A DNA stretch of 56,697 bases from Candidatus Hydrogenedentota bacterium (lineage in GTDB: Bacteria > Hydrogenedentota > Hydrogenedentia > Hydrogenedentales > JAGMZX01): NCBI GenBank assembly GCA_029556545.1, contig JAKQEQ010000134.1:1-56697 (forward strand), written 5' to 3'. The first letter of the stretch is position 1, and every line of letters begins with the position of its first letter. Below are positions 16,631 through 24,427 of this stretch, in pieces. The notes beneath the pieces are model-generated. The model saw only the letters and a list, made by a program, of their open reading frames with translations. It was not told where the DNA came from and did no database searches. Position numbers and translations under genes: made by a program.

Positions 16631-17211
16631 CTGCCCGTGGCGGCGTATATTGCGCGATCCTCGCGATCGTCGCGTTCGGGTGCGGGCCGGGCATCGCCCC
16701 CCCGTCGCCCGAGACCGCCACGCCCGCTGTCGGCAGGACCGACGGCGCGGTCAGCATGAGCGGCATCAACCTTTTCCTGCACGACGCGCGCCCCACCGCC
16801 GGCGCCGCGCGCAAGCCCACGTTCTGGGTTCACGCCGAATACTTCACCATGCTCGACGACCAGGTGTGGTCCTTCGAGAACGCCCAGGCGGCCATCTACG
16901 GACGCACGCCGGAGGAAAAACAGATTACGCTCGAGGCGGCGCGGGGCCGCTTCCAGGAAGACAGCGGGGCGCTGCTCGACGGCGGCGTCACGGCCTACGT
17001 CGGCGAGATGACGCTGGACCTCGCGGACATCGAGTGGATTAACCCGCGCCAGGAAGGCGAGGAGGGCATCGCGCGTTCGGACAGCCCGTTGCGGGTGAGC
17101 AGCAACAAGCTGCAACTGCGCGCTTCCAGCCTGCGCCTGTATCCGGAGTCGGACAAGTTCGTGCTCACGAACGTCTCCGGGCTCGTGCGTTTTGGAGACC
17201 ATGCGCCATGA
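16627..17211 (+). CDS. lptC: LptC-like lipoprotein of lipopolysaccharide export
   Basis: A 194-aa protein with a lipobox (AIVAFGC, Cys19). From about residue 45 it shows the LptC/OstA-type beta-jellyroll pattern (WVHAEYFTMLDDQVWSFENA, then LEAARGRFQEDSGALLDGGV). Sequence identity to E. coli LptC would be low; the assignment leans on the fold-like repeats and on its place directly before lptA and lptB. Canonical LptC is anchored by a membrane helix, so lipid anchoring is a variation. ATGA overlaps join it to coaX before and lptA after. It should pass lipopolysaccharide from the LptB2FG complex to LptA. Confidence 0.72.
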   Translation: MTARGGVYCAILAIVAFGCGPGIAPPSPETATPAVGRTDGAVSMSGINLFLHDARPTAGAARKPTFWVHAEYFTMLDDQVWSFENAQAAIYGRTPEEKQITLEAARGRFQEDSGALLDGGVTAYVGEMTLDLADIEWINPRQEGEEGIARSDSPLRVSSNKLQLRASSLRLYPESDKFVLTNVSGLVRFGDHAP

Positions 17212-18086
17212 GAAGTCTCATCCTTGCGACCTTCGCATGCCTCGCCGTCGTCGCGGCCTTCGGGCAGGACGACGGCATGGGCGGCTATAACGCGATGCGG
17301 GCCGACTATATCGGCGAGGTTACCGGCAGCATCGAGGACGGCAGCTTCGATACCATGTCCGGCGGCGTCGAGATCACGCTGATGTCGGACGACCCGGGCC
17401 GGAAACCGGTCCCCATCCGCGCGCGCACCATGACCTTCGCCTACGGCGCGTCCGGCGGCAGACCATCCCGCATCGCCATGCAGGGGAGCGTTCACGTGAA
17501 TCACCCCGTGGCCGCGGTGAACGCGGACAAGGCGGAATGGGACTTCGAGCGCGGCGAGATGGTCTTCACGGGCAACGTCGTCATGAACAGCGACCGCATG
17601 AAGAACGTGCAATGCGAGGAACTCGTGTTGAACTTCAACGACGGGCGCTACCGCATGACGAAGGTCAAGGCCGAACTCGCGCTCCCGCGCGAGTCGCCCG
17701 ACGCCGCGCCCGCCGACCCCGCGCTGCTGCGGGAATCCCACGTGACGGACTGGACGGGCCTGGTCAACACGCTCAAGCAACAAGCGGCCGCCGAGGCCGC
17801 CTCGCCGGGCAAACACGTGATCACGCTGCTCGACGCGGAGACGCGGGGCATCCTGACCTCCGCGCCGACCGAGACGATTGTCGCGAACAGGGAAAAGCTG
17901 CTCAAGCAACTCAATAAGGTGATGAGCAATCCCAAGCTGTACAACGAAGCGGCATGGGCGGGCGTCGCGCTGGACGACGAAGCCAAGGCGCTGCTCGACA
18001 AGCAGGACCGTGCGCCCGAGGAACTGACGCGGCTCAACCGGTTGCTGCTCCGGGCGGCCTACCCCGCGTACATCGCGGCGCCGTGA
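17208..18086 (+). CDS. lptA: LptA/OstA-like periplasmic lipopolysaccharide transport protein
   Basis: A 292-aa protein with a short Sec signal (MRSLILATFACLAVVAAFGQ). Residues about 30-165 carry OstA-type repeats: DYIGEVTGSIEDGSFDTMSG, then MQGSVHVNHPVAAVNADKAE, then MVFTGNVVMNSDRMKNVQCE. The C-terminal roughly 120 residues are extra compared with E. coli LptA (185 aa) and look helical. It starts inside the lptC stop (ATGA) and is followed by lptB. Function: the periplasmic bridge for lipopolysaccharide, inferred from the domain and the neighbours. Confidence 0.82.
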   Translation: MRSLILATFACLAVVAAFGQDDGMGGYNAMRADYIGEVTGSIEDGSFDTMSGGVEITLMSDDPGRKPVPIRARTMTFAYGASGGRPSRIAMQGSVHVNHPVAAVNADKAEWDFERGEMVFTGNVVMNSDRMKNVQCEELVLNFNDGRYRMTKVKAELALPRESPDAAPADPALLRESHVTDWTGLVNTLKQQAAAEAASPGKHVITLLDAETRGILTSAPTETIVANREKLLKQLNKVMSNPKLYNEAAWAGVALDDEAKALLDKQDRAPEELTRLNRLLLRAAYPAYIAAP

Positions 18087-18097
18087 AGGGAAACGGC

Positions 18098-18898
18098 ATG
18101 TCCGGCGAAAACGCGCTGCTCCGCACCCACGGCCTCGTCAAGGCGTTCAAGCGGCGCACCGTCGTGCGCGGCGTCTCGATCTCCCTCGACGCGGGCGAGA
18201 CCGTCGGCCTGCTCGGGCCGAACGGCGCGGGTAAGACGACGACCTTCAACATGATCGTCGGCCTCCTGCGGCCCGACGACGGCCGCATCGAGTTTAACGG
18301 ACGCGACGTGACGCGCATGCCCATGTACCGGCGCGCGCGCAGCGGCATCGCCTATCTGCCGCAGGAGCCGTCCGTATTCCGCCAACTCACCGTCCGGCAG
18401 AACCTCCTCGCCATCCTCGAATACCAGCCGCTCTCGAAAACCGAGCGCGAAGCCCGCGCCGAGGCGCTCCTCAAGGACCTCAACATCGCGCACCTCGCCG
18501 ACAACCCGGCCTACACCCTCTCCGGCGGCGAACGACGTCGCACCGAAATCGCCCGCGCACTCGCCACGGAGCCGCGCGTCTTCCTCCTCGACGAGCCTTT
18601 CGCCGGCATCGACCCCATCGCCGTCGCCGACCTGCAGGACACCGTCGCCGCACTCAAGCGCAAGGGCATCGGCGTGCTCATCACCGACCACAACGTGCGC
18701 GACACCCTCGAAACGACCGACCGCGCCTACATCATCAACGAGGGCAGCGTCATCGTCGCGGGAACCTCCCAGGAGGTCGCCGAAGACCCCCTCGCCCGGA
18801 AAATCTACCTCGGCGAACGCTTCAAGATGGACTTTGGCGGCGAACCGCCGCGCGAAGATTTCCCCGAAGCGCCGCGCAAGCGTCGGCGCGGGCGATAG
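18098..18898 (+). CDS. lptB: LPS export ABC transporter ATPase
   Basis: A 266-aa ABC ATPase. Walker A is GPNGAGKTT (40-48), the Q-loop is YLPQEPSVFRQLTV, the signature LSGGERRR is at 141-148, Walker B FLLDEP at 162-167 and the H-loop ITDHNVRDTLE. The PQEPSVFRQLTV and DHNVRDTLETTDRAYII segments are typical of LptB and separate it from LivF/LivG. The C-terminus has an extra Arg/Pro-rich tail (PREDFPEAPRKRRRGR). The ATG at 18098 has AAGGGA about 6 nt before it; a GTG at 18083 overlapping the lptA stop is also possible and would add five residues. LptF and LptG permeases are not in the window. Confidence 0.94.
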   Translation: MSGENALLRTHGLVKAFKRRTVVRGVSISLDAGETVGLLGPNGAGKTTTFNMIVGLLRPDDGRIEFNGRDVTRMPMYRRARSGIAYLPQEPSVFRQLTVRQNLLAILEYQPLSKTEREARAEALLKDLNIAHLADNPAYTLSGGERRRTEIARALATEPRVFLLDEPFAGIDPIAVADLQDTVAALKRKGIGVLITDHNVRDTLETTDRAYIINEGSVIVAGTSQEVAEDPLARKIYLGERFKMDFGGEPPREDFPEAPRKRRRGR

Positions 18899-18908
18899 GG
18901 CGCCCGCC

Positions 18909-19757
18909 GTGCCGCGCCGCACGCGCACGCAAGACGTGCCGCGACCATTCCTGAAATGGGCGGGCGGCAAGGGCCAACTTCTCGACGAACTGCGCGCGCG
19001 CGTTGTTCTAGGGCAGCCTTTCGCGCGATACCATGAGCCGTTCATTGGCGGGGCCGCGCTGTTCTTCGACCTGCACCGGTGCGACATGCTGCCGGAAGGT
19101 CGGTCCTTGTTGTCGGATACCAACGAACGGCTGATCGAGGCGTATCTGGGCGTGCGTGACGACGTAGACGGCGTGATCGCCCGCCTGCGTATGCACGCCG
19201 AGTGCCATTCTCGCGATTATTACTACCAGACGCGCGCGCGTGTGCCGGATGACCTCGCGGGCCGCGCGGCGCGGATCATTTATCTGAACCGCACGTGCTT
19301 CAATGGCCTCTACCGCGAGAACAGTCAAGGCGAGTTCAACGTGCCCGTCGGCGATTACAGGAACCCAATGATCTGTGACGAAGCGAATCTGCGCGCCGTG
19401 GCGTCGGCCTTGTCCAGGGCGCGCATCGAGGCGCGTCCCTTCGCAACGGTGCTCGATTATGCGCGACCTGACGATTTCGTCTATTTCGATCCGCCGTATC
19501 ACCCGATCTCGAAGACCGCTTCGTTCACCGCCTACGCCAAGGACAAGTTCGGCGAATCGGACCAGCGCGAACTGGCTGCGGTCTTTGCCGAATTGACCAT
19601 GCGCGGCGTCAAGGCGCTGCTCTCGAACTCGATGACCGACCTGATCCGCGACCTCTACCGGGATTTCACCATCGAGGAGGTCTACGCCAACCGCGCCATC
19701 AACAGCAACGCCGCGCGGCGCGGCAAAGTCCCCGAGGCGCTCATCCGCAATTTCTGA
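18909..19757 (+). CDS. dam: DNA adenine methyltransferase (Dam / D12 class)
   Basis: N6-adenine DNA methyltransferase of 282 aa. The AdoMet motif PFLKWAGGKGQLL starts at residue 13, DTNERLI is at 70-76, RTCFNGLYRENSQGEFNVP near 128, and the catalytic DPPY at 194-197 (YFDPPYHPISKTASF). This motif order is the alpha-class D12 family, whose best-known members methylate GATC. There is no restriction endonuclease next door, so it looks like a solitary methyltransferase; GATC is the likely target but is not proven. It begins with a GTG 10 nt after lptB and so may belong to the same transcript, though a horizontally acquired passenger is possible. Confidence 0.9.
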   Translation: MPRRTRTQDVPRPFLKWAGGKGQLLDELRARVVLGQPFARYHEPFIGGAALFFDLHRCDMLPEGRSLLSDTNERLIEAYLGVRDDVDGVIARLRMHAECHSRDYYYQTRARVPDDLAGRAARIIYLNRTCFNGLYRENSQGEFNVPVGDYRNPMICDEANLRAVASALSRARIEARPFATVLDYARPDDFVYFDPPYHPISKTASFTAYAKDKFGESDQRELAAVFAELTMRGVKALLSNSMTDLIRDLYRDFTIEEVYANRAINSNAARRGKVPEALIRNF

Positions 19758-19885
19758 GGCGAGAGCGCGGTGAAATCGCCTTCCGCGTTGACTCACAATA
19801 GGGCAGTCGGAAGCTTGTGCATAAACGGGGATCGCGGCCGCCATGATTAAGAGATGGGGCCTCGAAACACGAAAGGGACTTCCAG

Positions 19886-20833
19886 GTGTCGCGTCGCACG
19901 CCGCGTATCGCCGGAGCGGGGGTATGCTGCCTCGATCGCCTCGTCGTGACGCCGCCGTTGGCATGGGGCGAGACGGCGCACATCCGACGGTATGTCGAAC
20001 AGGGCGGCGGGCTCGTCGCCACGGCGCTGGTTGCGTGCGCCCGTCTCGGGGCCGAAACGGCGTTGTACAGCCTGTTGGGGGACGATGCGGTCGCCGCGGC
20101 CATCCTGCGCGAACTGGAGCAGGAAGGCGTATCGACGCGGCACGTCATCCGTGTTACCGGGGCAAGAAGCCCGTTCAGCATCGTCCATGTCGCCGCGTCG
20201 TCCGGGGAGCGCACGATTCTTCATTACAAGCCGGAGGGGCTCGCATGGCCCCGTGAAACAACGCCGGCATCCGTAGCTGAGGCGGATGCGCTGCTGATCG
20301 ATGCGTATTACGCCGACTTGGCGTCCCAAGCGGCGCGAGTCGCCCGCGCGGCGGGAATTCCCGTCATTGCCGACATCGTCCCCGGCCCCGAGCACGCGGA
20401 ACTGCTCGAACTGGTGGACGTATTGATCGCGCCGGGCGAGTTCCCACGGCGCGCGGGATTCGGCGACGATCTTGATGCCGCGCTTGACGCCGTTCACGCC
20501 TATGGGCCGCCCACGGCGGTGATCACGCTGGGCGCGGAAGGTTGGGTCTGTTCCGGCCCCGAGGGCCGCACGCGCGGCGAAGCCTTCCCGGTGGACGTCG
20601 TGGATACAACAGGGGCGGGCGACGTATTTCACGGGGCCTTCGCCTATGGCCTGGCGCGCGGCGGGACAACCCCCGAGTGCGCCCGGTTCGCCGCCGCGGT
20701 CGCCGCGCTCAAATGCGCCGTACTGGGCGGCCGCAGCGGCATTCCAGACCTGTCCACCGTGGCCGCGTTCCTGCGGTCGCGGCTGCCGGAAGACCAGTGG
20801 CCGCGATTTCTCGGGGGCAACCGGCGCGACTGA
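19886..20833 (+). CDS. PfkB-family sugar or nucleoside kinase
   Basis: Ribokinase-like kinase of 315 aa, with a GTG start at 19886. The N-terminal AGAGVCCLDRLVVTPPLAWG and EQGGGLVATALVACARLGAE match the substrate-binding part, and DVVDTTGAGDVFHGAFAYGL holds the anion hole and catalytic Asp (GAGD). The substrate cannot be told: ribokinase, fructokinase and adenosine kinase relatives share these features. It stands alone, 128 nt after dam, and is followed by a 332-nt gap. An antisense frame of similar length (19847-20857) lacks family features and is not a gene. Confidence 0.88.
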   Translation: MSRRTPRIAGAGVCCLDRLVVTPPLAWGETAHIRRYVEQGGGLVATALVACARLGAETALYSLLGDDAVAAAILRELEQEGVSTRHVIRVTGARSPFSIVHVAASSGERTILHYKPEGLAWPRETTPASVAEADALLIDAYYADLASQAARVARAAGIPVIADIVPGPEHAELLELVDVLIAPGEFPRRAGFGDDLDAALDAVHAYGPPTAVITLGAEGWVCSGPEGRTRGEAFPVDVVDTTGAGDVFHGAFAYGLARGGTTPECARFAAAVAALKCAVLGGRSGIPDLSTVAAFLRSRLPEDQWPRFLGGNRRD

Positions 20834-21165
20834 CCCCCGCGGAGGCCGTTGAAGCACCGCCGAATCACGTCAACCCGGCATTCCCGCCGCCCGTTGACTA
20901 TCTCGACGTGGCAGGCAGTTTCTTATGGGTGGCAGGTAGAACAAGTGTAACCGTTCGCCGAAATTGGCGGGAATTGGTCAGACCTAAGGGTAATATCTGC
21001 CAAGGTGGCGGAAATTGGCCCAGGCTCTTTGACGGAACCGCTCCATGCCGGACCGCGTAGGACATTGCAGGGCGGGAAGTTAAGTCAGGTCGGCGTGCGG
21101 TGGCGATTATTGGCACAAGAGTTGCTCGCTTGGAGACAAGCGCCGCAACAGGAAAGGCTGCGGAA
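20834..21165. other. gene-free stretch with sigma-54-like promoter at its end
   Basis: No coding potential is apparent here. Two similar short segments (AAATTGGCGGGAATTGG near 20964 and TGGCGGAAATTGGCCC near 21006) look like degenerate direct repeats and lie about 100-150 nt upstream of the -24/-12 element at 21111. That is the distance at which enhancer-binding proteins usually act, so they are candidate activator sites. Confidence 0.4.
21111..21126 (+). promoter_or_regulatory. sigma-54 (-24/-12) promoter candidate
   Basis: TGGCACAAGAGTTGCT fits the RpoN consensus TGGCACG-N4-TTGCW at every position except the seventh. The invariant GG and GC are separated by exactly 10 nt. Transcription would start near 21137, about 29 nt before the ATG at 21166. 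The gene for the sigma factor or its activator is not in this window. Confidence 0.6.
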
Positions 21166-21357
21166 ATGATAGTTCAGTGCTGCGTATGCGGGAAGGTCCG
21201 AAAGGGCGCCATCTGGGTGCTGGTGCAGGCGCCGCTCTCCCGCCACGCCGAAGTGAGTCACGGGTATTGTCCCGGCTGCGCCCACGCGGCGTTCGAGGAG
21301 ATGAAGCGCATACATCAACTGCGCCGGAAACAGGCTCAGGCGCGTTCGCCCGCGTGA
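21166..21357 (+). CDS. small zinc-ribbon protein with SHGxCPxC motif
   Basis: A 63-aa protein: MIVQCCVCGKVRKGAIWVLV, then a short linker and SHGYCPGCAHAAFEEM. Cys5/Cys8 and Cys35/Cys38 should bind one zinc. The pattern C-x-C-x-K-x-R, W, S-H-G-x-C-P-x-C is the same as the short tail found at the C-terminus of many PAS-containing response regulators and sensor kinases; here it stands alone. The start at 21166 has AGGAAAGG about 10 nt upstream. An in-frame ATG at 21100 lies upstream of the sigma-54-like promoter and can be discounted. A strong hairpin follows the stop. A PAS/HD-GYP gene converges on it. Its function is unknown. Confidence 0.72.
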   Translation: MIVQCCVCGKVRKGAIWVLVQAPLSRHAEVSHGYCPGCAHAAFEEMKRIHQLRRKQAQARSPA

Positions 21358-21384
21358 CCGGGCCCGGAACACGAGATAGTTCGC

Positions 21385-21420
21385 GGAAGGCCGTTCGCAT
21401 CGTGCGAGCGGCCTTCCTTT
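21385..21420 (+). terminator. intrinsic terminator after the zinc-ribbon gene
   Basis: Arms GGAAGGCCGTTCGCA (21385-21399) and TGCGAGCGGCCTTCC (21403-21417) pair over 15 bp with one wobble and a TCG loop, followed by TTT. It lies 28 nt past the stop codon. A weaker hairpin (AAACCG near 21484 against CGGTTT near 21496) lies between it and the convergent HD-GYP gene. Confidence 0.75.
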
Positions 21421-21569
21421 GCCCTGATGGACACCCGGCAAGGGATGTCGGTCCGCGACGGCGTTCCGCCGGGCGACCCGCCCGAAACCGTCTTCGGCGG
21501 TTTGTTACCTTTTTCGTCGCCAGGTCGCGGGTGATTGCGCGGGCCCAAGACGCGATTTGCGCAGTTTGC

Positions 21570-22565
21570 TCAGGCGACCATCGACTCCGGCGCGGGGAAC
21601 TCGTCGCGAATCCGATCAATGACGCCCTCGGCGTGTAATTCCAGGAAGGCGTCCACCACATGCGGGTCAAGGGCTTTCCCGCGCTGGGCGCGCAGTTCCT
21701 CGACCGCCGTCTCCACCGGCCACGCGGCTTTGTAGGGCCGCTCCGTGGTGAGGGCGTCAAACACATCCGCGACCGTCACAATACGCGACGCGATGGGAAT
21801 GGCTTCGCCCTGCTTGCCGTGCGGGTAGCCCGTGCCGTCCCATCGTTCGTGGTGATTGCCCGCAATGTCCCGCGCCACGCGGTAAAACGGCTTATCGCGC
21901 AGAATGATGACGCCATGCTCCGGGTGTTGGCTCATGACGTCCCACTCTTCCCGCGTCAGCGGCCCGGCCTTCTTCAGTACGGCGTCCGGCACGCGCATTT
22001 TGCCGACATCGTGCATCATGCTCGAATATCCGATTTCCTCCGCCTCCATCTCGGCAAACCCCAATCGTAGCGCGAGCGCCTGCGAGAAGTGCTGTACCCT
22101 CCGGATGTGGCTGCCAGTGACCTCGTCCTTTGCCTCGGACGCCACGGACAGCATGAAGATGGCTTCAAGTCCGGCGTCCTTAAGCTGCATCTGGAGCTGC
22201 TTCATCTCGGTAATATCCCGGGAAATGCCCACGTATGCGATCGGTTGCCCACTCTCATCGCGGATTTGCGAGATCGAAAGGTAGCTGTACCATTCCTCTC
22301 CGGTCTTCTTGACGTTCACGATTTCGCCGCGCCACCAGCCGCCGGCGCGGATAACGGACCACATCTGTTCGTAGGTCTCGGACGTGGTGCGCGCGGAGCG
22401 CATGATGTTCGGCTTGCACCCCAGAGCCTCTTCCGCCGTGAAGCCCGTTGTCGCCGTAAACGCGGGATTCACGTAACGGATTACGCTATTCATATCCGTG
22501 ATGATGACCGCGTCCACCGTGTTGTCCAAGGCAAAGCGATACGCATCGGGAATCAGTGCGTCCAT
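21570..22565 (-). CDS. PAS domain / HD-GYP cyclic-di-GMP phosphodiesterase
   Basis: A 331-aa soluble protein. The N-terminal PAS fold (residues about 6-122) contains ITDMNSVIRYVNPAFTATTG and ends in the PAC segment AYVGISRDITEMKQLQMQ. The HD-GYP domain (about 135-325) has HDVGK at 185-189, HHERWDGTGYP at 238-248 and VADVFDALTTERPYK. The catalytic His-Asp and the HHE/GYP residues are all present, so it should hydrolyse c-di-GMP. It lacks a membrane segment and a receiver domain, so the PAS domain would sense a soluble or redox signal. The ATG at 22565 has GGGGGAA upstream. A perfect TATAAT on the minus strand sits about 27 nt before the start. Confidence 0.92.
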   Translation of the reverse strand: MDALIPDAYRFALDNTVDAVIITDMNSVIRYVNPAFTATTGFTAEEALGCKPNIMRSARTTSETYEQMWSVIRAGGWWRGEIVNVKKTGEEWYSYLSISQIRDESGQPIAYVGISRDITEMKQLQMQLKDAGLEAIFMLSVASEAKDEVTGSHIRRVQHFSQALALRLGFAEMEAEEIGYSSMMHDVGKMRVPDAVLKKAGPLTREEWDVMSQHPEHGVIILRDKPFYRVARDIAGNHHERWDGTGYPHGKQGEAIPIASRIVTVADVFDALTTERPYKAAWPVETAVEELRAQRGKALDPHVVDAFLELHAEGVIDRIRDEFPAPESMVA

Positions 22566-22591
22566 CTCATGTTCCCCCGGGTTCTTGTGCC

Positions 22592-22597
22592 ATTATA
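22592..22597 (-). promoter_or_regulatory. -10 element for the HD-GYP gene
   Basis: The complement of 22592-22597 reads TATAAT, preceded by GTG. A leader of about 20 nt would reach the ATG at 22565. No convincing -35 box was found. Confidence 0.5.
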
Positions 22598-22824
22598 CAC
22601 GCTTTGCTCGTGACATGGGCATTCCACCGACCGCAGCCCCGGCTGGGGAGTTTCCAGGCCCTTCGCCGGACTCGCCGCCAGACATCGAGGAATGGATGCG
22701 GCCCGCAAGAGCGTTGATGCACAGTGAAGTGCACGTCTTCAGGAATGTGAACCCCCTTTAGCCGGGATATGCCCCGTACGGCCCGGCCCAGCGCTTGGGC
22801 GCATCGGCGCCGCCCGACCCTGTG

Positions 22825-22852
22825 TGAACAGTGCGGGCGATTCTGCTAGACT
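22825..22852 (+). promoter_or_regulatory. promoter for the FprA-type reductase
   Basis: TGAACA (22825-22830), a 16-nt spacer and TAGACT (22847-22852) with TGC directly before the -10 make an extended -10 promoter. The start codon is 57 nt downstream. The remainder of the 22566-22909 gap shows no gene or other signal besides the opposing -10 at 22592. Confidence 0.55.
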
Positions 22853-22909
22853 GCGCCCCGGTCGTCACGCGACCGTTCTCCCGTTATCTTGTTACGGCAG
22901 GAGTGTTGG

Positions 22910-24286
22910 ATGTCGGCACCAGGCAGAAATGAGCGCCCATTGCGCGTCGCGATAGTCGGCAGCGGTCCGAGCGGTTTCTATGCGGCGGACACGCTGTTCA
23001 AGAGCGACGTCGTGGTCGCCGTGGACATGTTCGACCGCCTGCCGACGCCGTTCGGCCTGGTGCGGGGCGGCGTCGCGCCGGACCATCCGCGCATTCGCAA
23101 CGTGGTCCAGGTCTACGAGCGGATCGCGACCCATGAGCGGTTCCGCTTCGTCGGCAACGTCGAGGTGGGCTACCACGTGACTATCCCGGAACTAGGCCGG
23201 TACTACGATGCGCTGCTGCTCGCGTGCGGCACGGAAACAGACCAACGTATGGCCATCGCGGGCGAGGAACTGCCCGGCAGCTACGGCGCTACGCAATTCG
23301 TCGGCTGGTATAACGGCCATCCAGACTACCGGCACCTCACATTCGATTTGTCGGTCGAGACGGCGGTCATCATCGGCGCGGGCAATGTGGCCATCGACGT
23401 GGCGCGCATCCTGTGCAAGTCGGTGAACGAACTGCGCCATACGGAGATTGCGCAGCACGCGCTCGATGCGTTGTCACACAGCCGCATCCGCGATGTCTAT
23501 CTCATCGCGCGGCGCGGCCCGGCCCAGGCGAAATTCACCACGAAGGAGTTGAAAGAACTCGGCGAGCTGGAGGACTGCGACCCGGTGGTGGATCCGGCGG
23601 ACCTGCAGATCGCGCCCGAGGACGAAGAGGACTTCCGCGATCCGACGAAAGCAAACAACCTGAAGTACCTGGGCCAGTTCGCGGAACGGGCCCCGTCGCC
23701 CGAGAAAAGCAAACGACTCCGTTTCAAGTTTCTCTGGAGTCCGATTAAGCTGCGGGGCGTGGGTCGTGTCGAGGAAATCCAATTGGGCCGCAACGAGTTG
23801 GTCGGTCCGGCGGGCGGCCGCCGTGCGCGCAGCACGGGCGAGACGACGCGCCTCGCCTGCGGTCTCGTGTTCCGCAGCATCGGCTACCGCGGTGTACCGA
23901 TCCCGGGGGTGCCGTTCAACGACCGTTACGGTCTTGTCCCGAACGAGGGCGGGCGCGTCACGGAAAACGGCAAGCCGGTGCCGGGCTTGTACGTGGCCGG
24001 CTGGATCAAACGCGGCCCGACGGGAATCATCGGCACCAACAAGCCGTGCAGCGCCGAAACGGTAAAGCACCTGCTCGAAGACGCGCCGAAACTGACGCCC
24101 TGCGAAGTCCCGGACACACAGCCGCTGCTCGACCTGCTGCGCGAGCGCGGGACGCGCGTTGTCGGCATGGCCGACTGGCGCATCATTGATCAGGCCGAGA
24201 TTCTGCGCGGCCAAGCGGTCCGGAAACCGCGCGAGCGGTTTACACATTACCACGAGATGCTGTCGCTGCTGGAGGACGAACAATAG
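22910..24286 (+). CDS. ferredoxin/adrenodoxin-type NADP reductase (FprA family)
   Basis: A 458-aa two-dinucleotide flavoprotein. FAD-binding VAIVGSGPSGFYAADTLF is near residue 15, PTPFGLVRGGVAPDHP follows, the NADP fold VIIGAGNVAIDVARIL is in the middle, and the end has VAGWIKRGPTGIIGTNKPCS. This is the layout of mycobacterial FprA and mitochondrial adrenodoxin reductase: electron transfer between NADPH and a ferredoxin. The ATG at 22910 has GGAG about 9 nt before it; an in-frame TTG/ATG further out is not needed. No ferredoxin or P450 gene is next to it, so the partner is unknown. It ends with TAG, part of a period-9 repeat. Confidence 0.92.
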   Translation: MSAPGRNERPLRVAIVGSGPSGFYAADTLFKSDVVVAVDMFDRLPTPFGLVRGGVAPDHPRIRNVVQVYERIATHERFRFVGNVEVGYHVTIPELGRYYDALLLACGTETDQRMAIAGEELPGSYGATQFVGWYNGHPDYRHLTFDLSVETAVIIGAGNVAIDVARILCKSVNELRHTEIAQHALDALSHSRIRDVYLIARRGPAQAKFTTKELKELGELEDCDPVVDPADLQIAPEDEEDFRDPTKANNLKYLGQFAERAPSPEKSKRLRFKFLWSPIKLRGVGRVEEIQLGRNELVGPAGGRRARSTGETTRLACGLVFRSIGYRGVPIPGVPFNDRYGLVPNEGGRVTENGKPVPGLYVAGWIKRGPTGIIGTNKPCSAETVKHLLEDAPKLTPCEVPDTQPLLDLLRERGTRVVGMADWRIIDQAEILRGQAVRKPRERFTHYHEMLSLLEDEQ

Positions 24287-24326
24287 GCCGTATAGGACCT
24301 ATACGACCTATTCGTCCTGTTCGCCT
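24282..24326. repeat. period-9 tandem repeat overlapping the FprA stop
   Basis: Five 9-nt units follow one another: AATAGGCCG, TATAGGACC, TATACGACC, TATTCGTCC, TGTTCGCCT. The first unit contains the TAG stop of the reductase gene. The closest relative in the window is the array at 40186-40221. Confidence 0.65.
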
Positions 24327-24363
24327 CTGGCACGCCGCGCCTGATAAGACCGCCCTCTCACTC

Positions 24364-24424
24364 CCCTCTCCCCGGGGGAGACGGTTGGGGTGAGGGTTCC
24401 TTATTCGGGGGCGGGACGCCCCCG
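24364..24424. repeat. two adjacent palindromic elements
   Basis: CCCTCTCCCC (24364-24373) pairs with GGGGTGAGGG (24387-24396), one mismatch. It is followed by a perfect hairpin CGGGGGCG-GGA-CGCCCCCG (24406-24424). The first matches an element inside the coding region at 35410-35442. The second matches those at 9994 and 47651. The pair sits between two convergent genes. Confidence 0.7.
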
Positions 24425-24427
24425 CTC

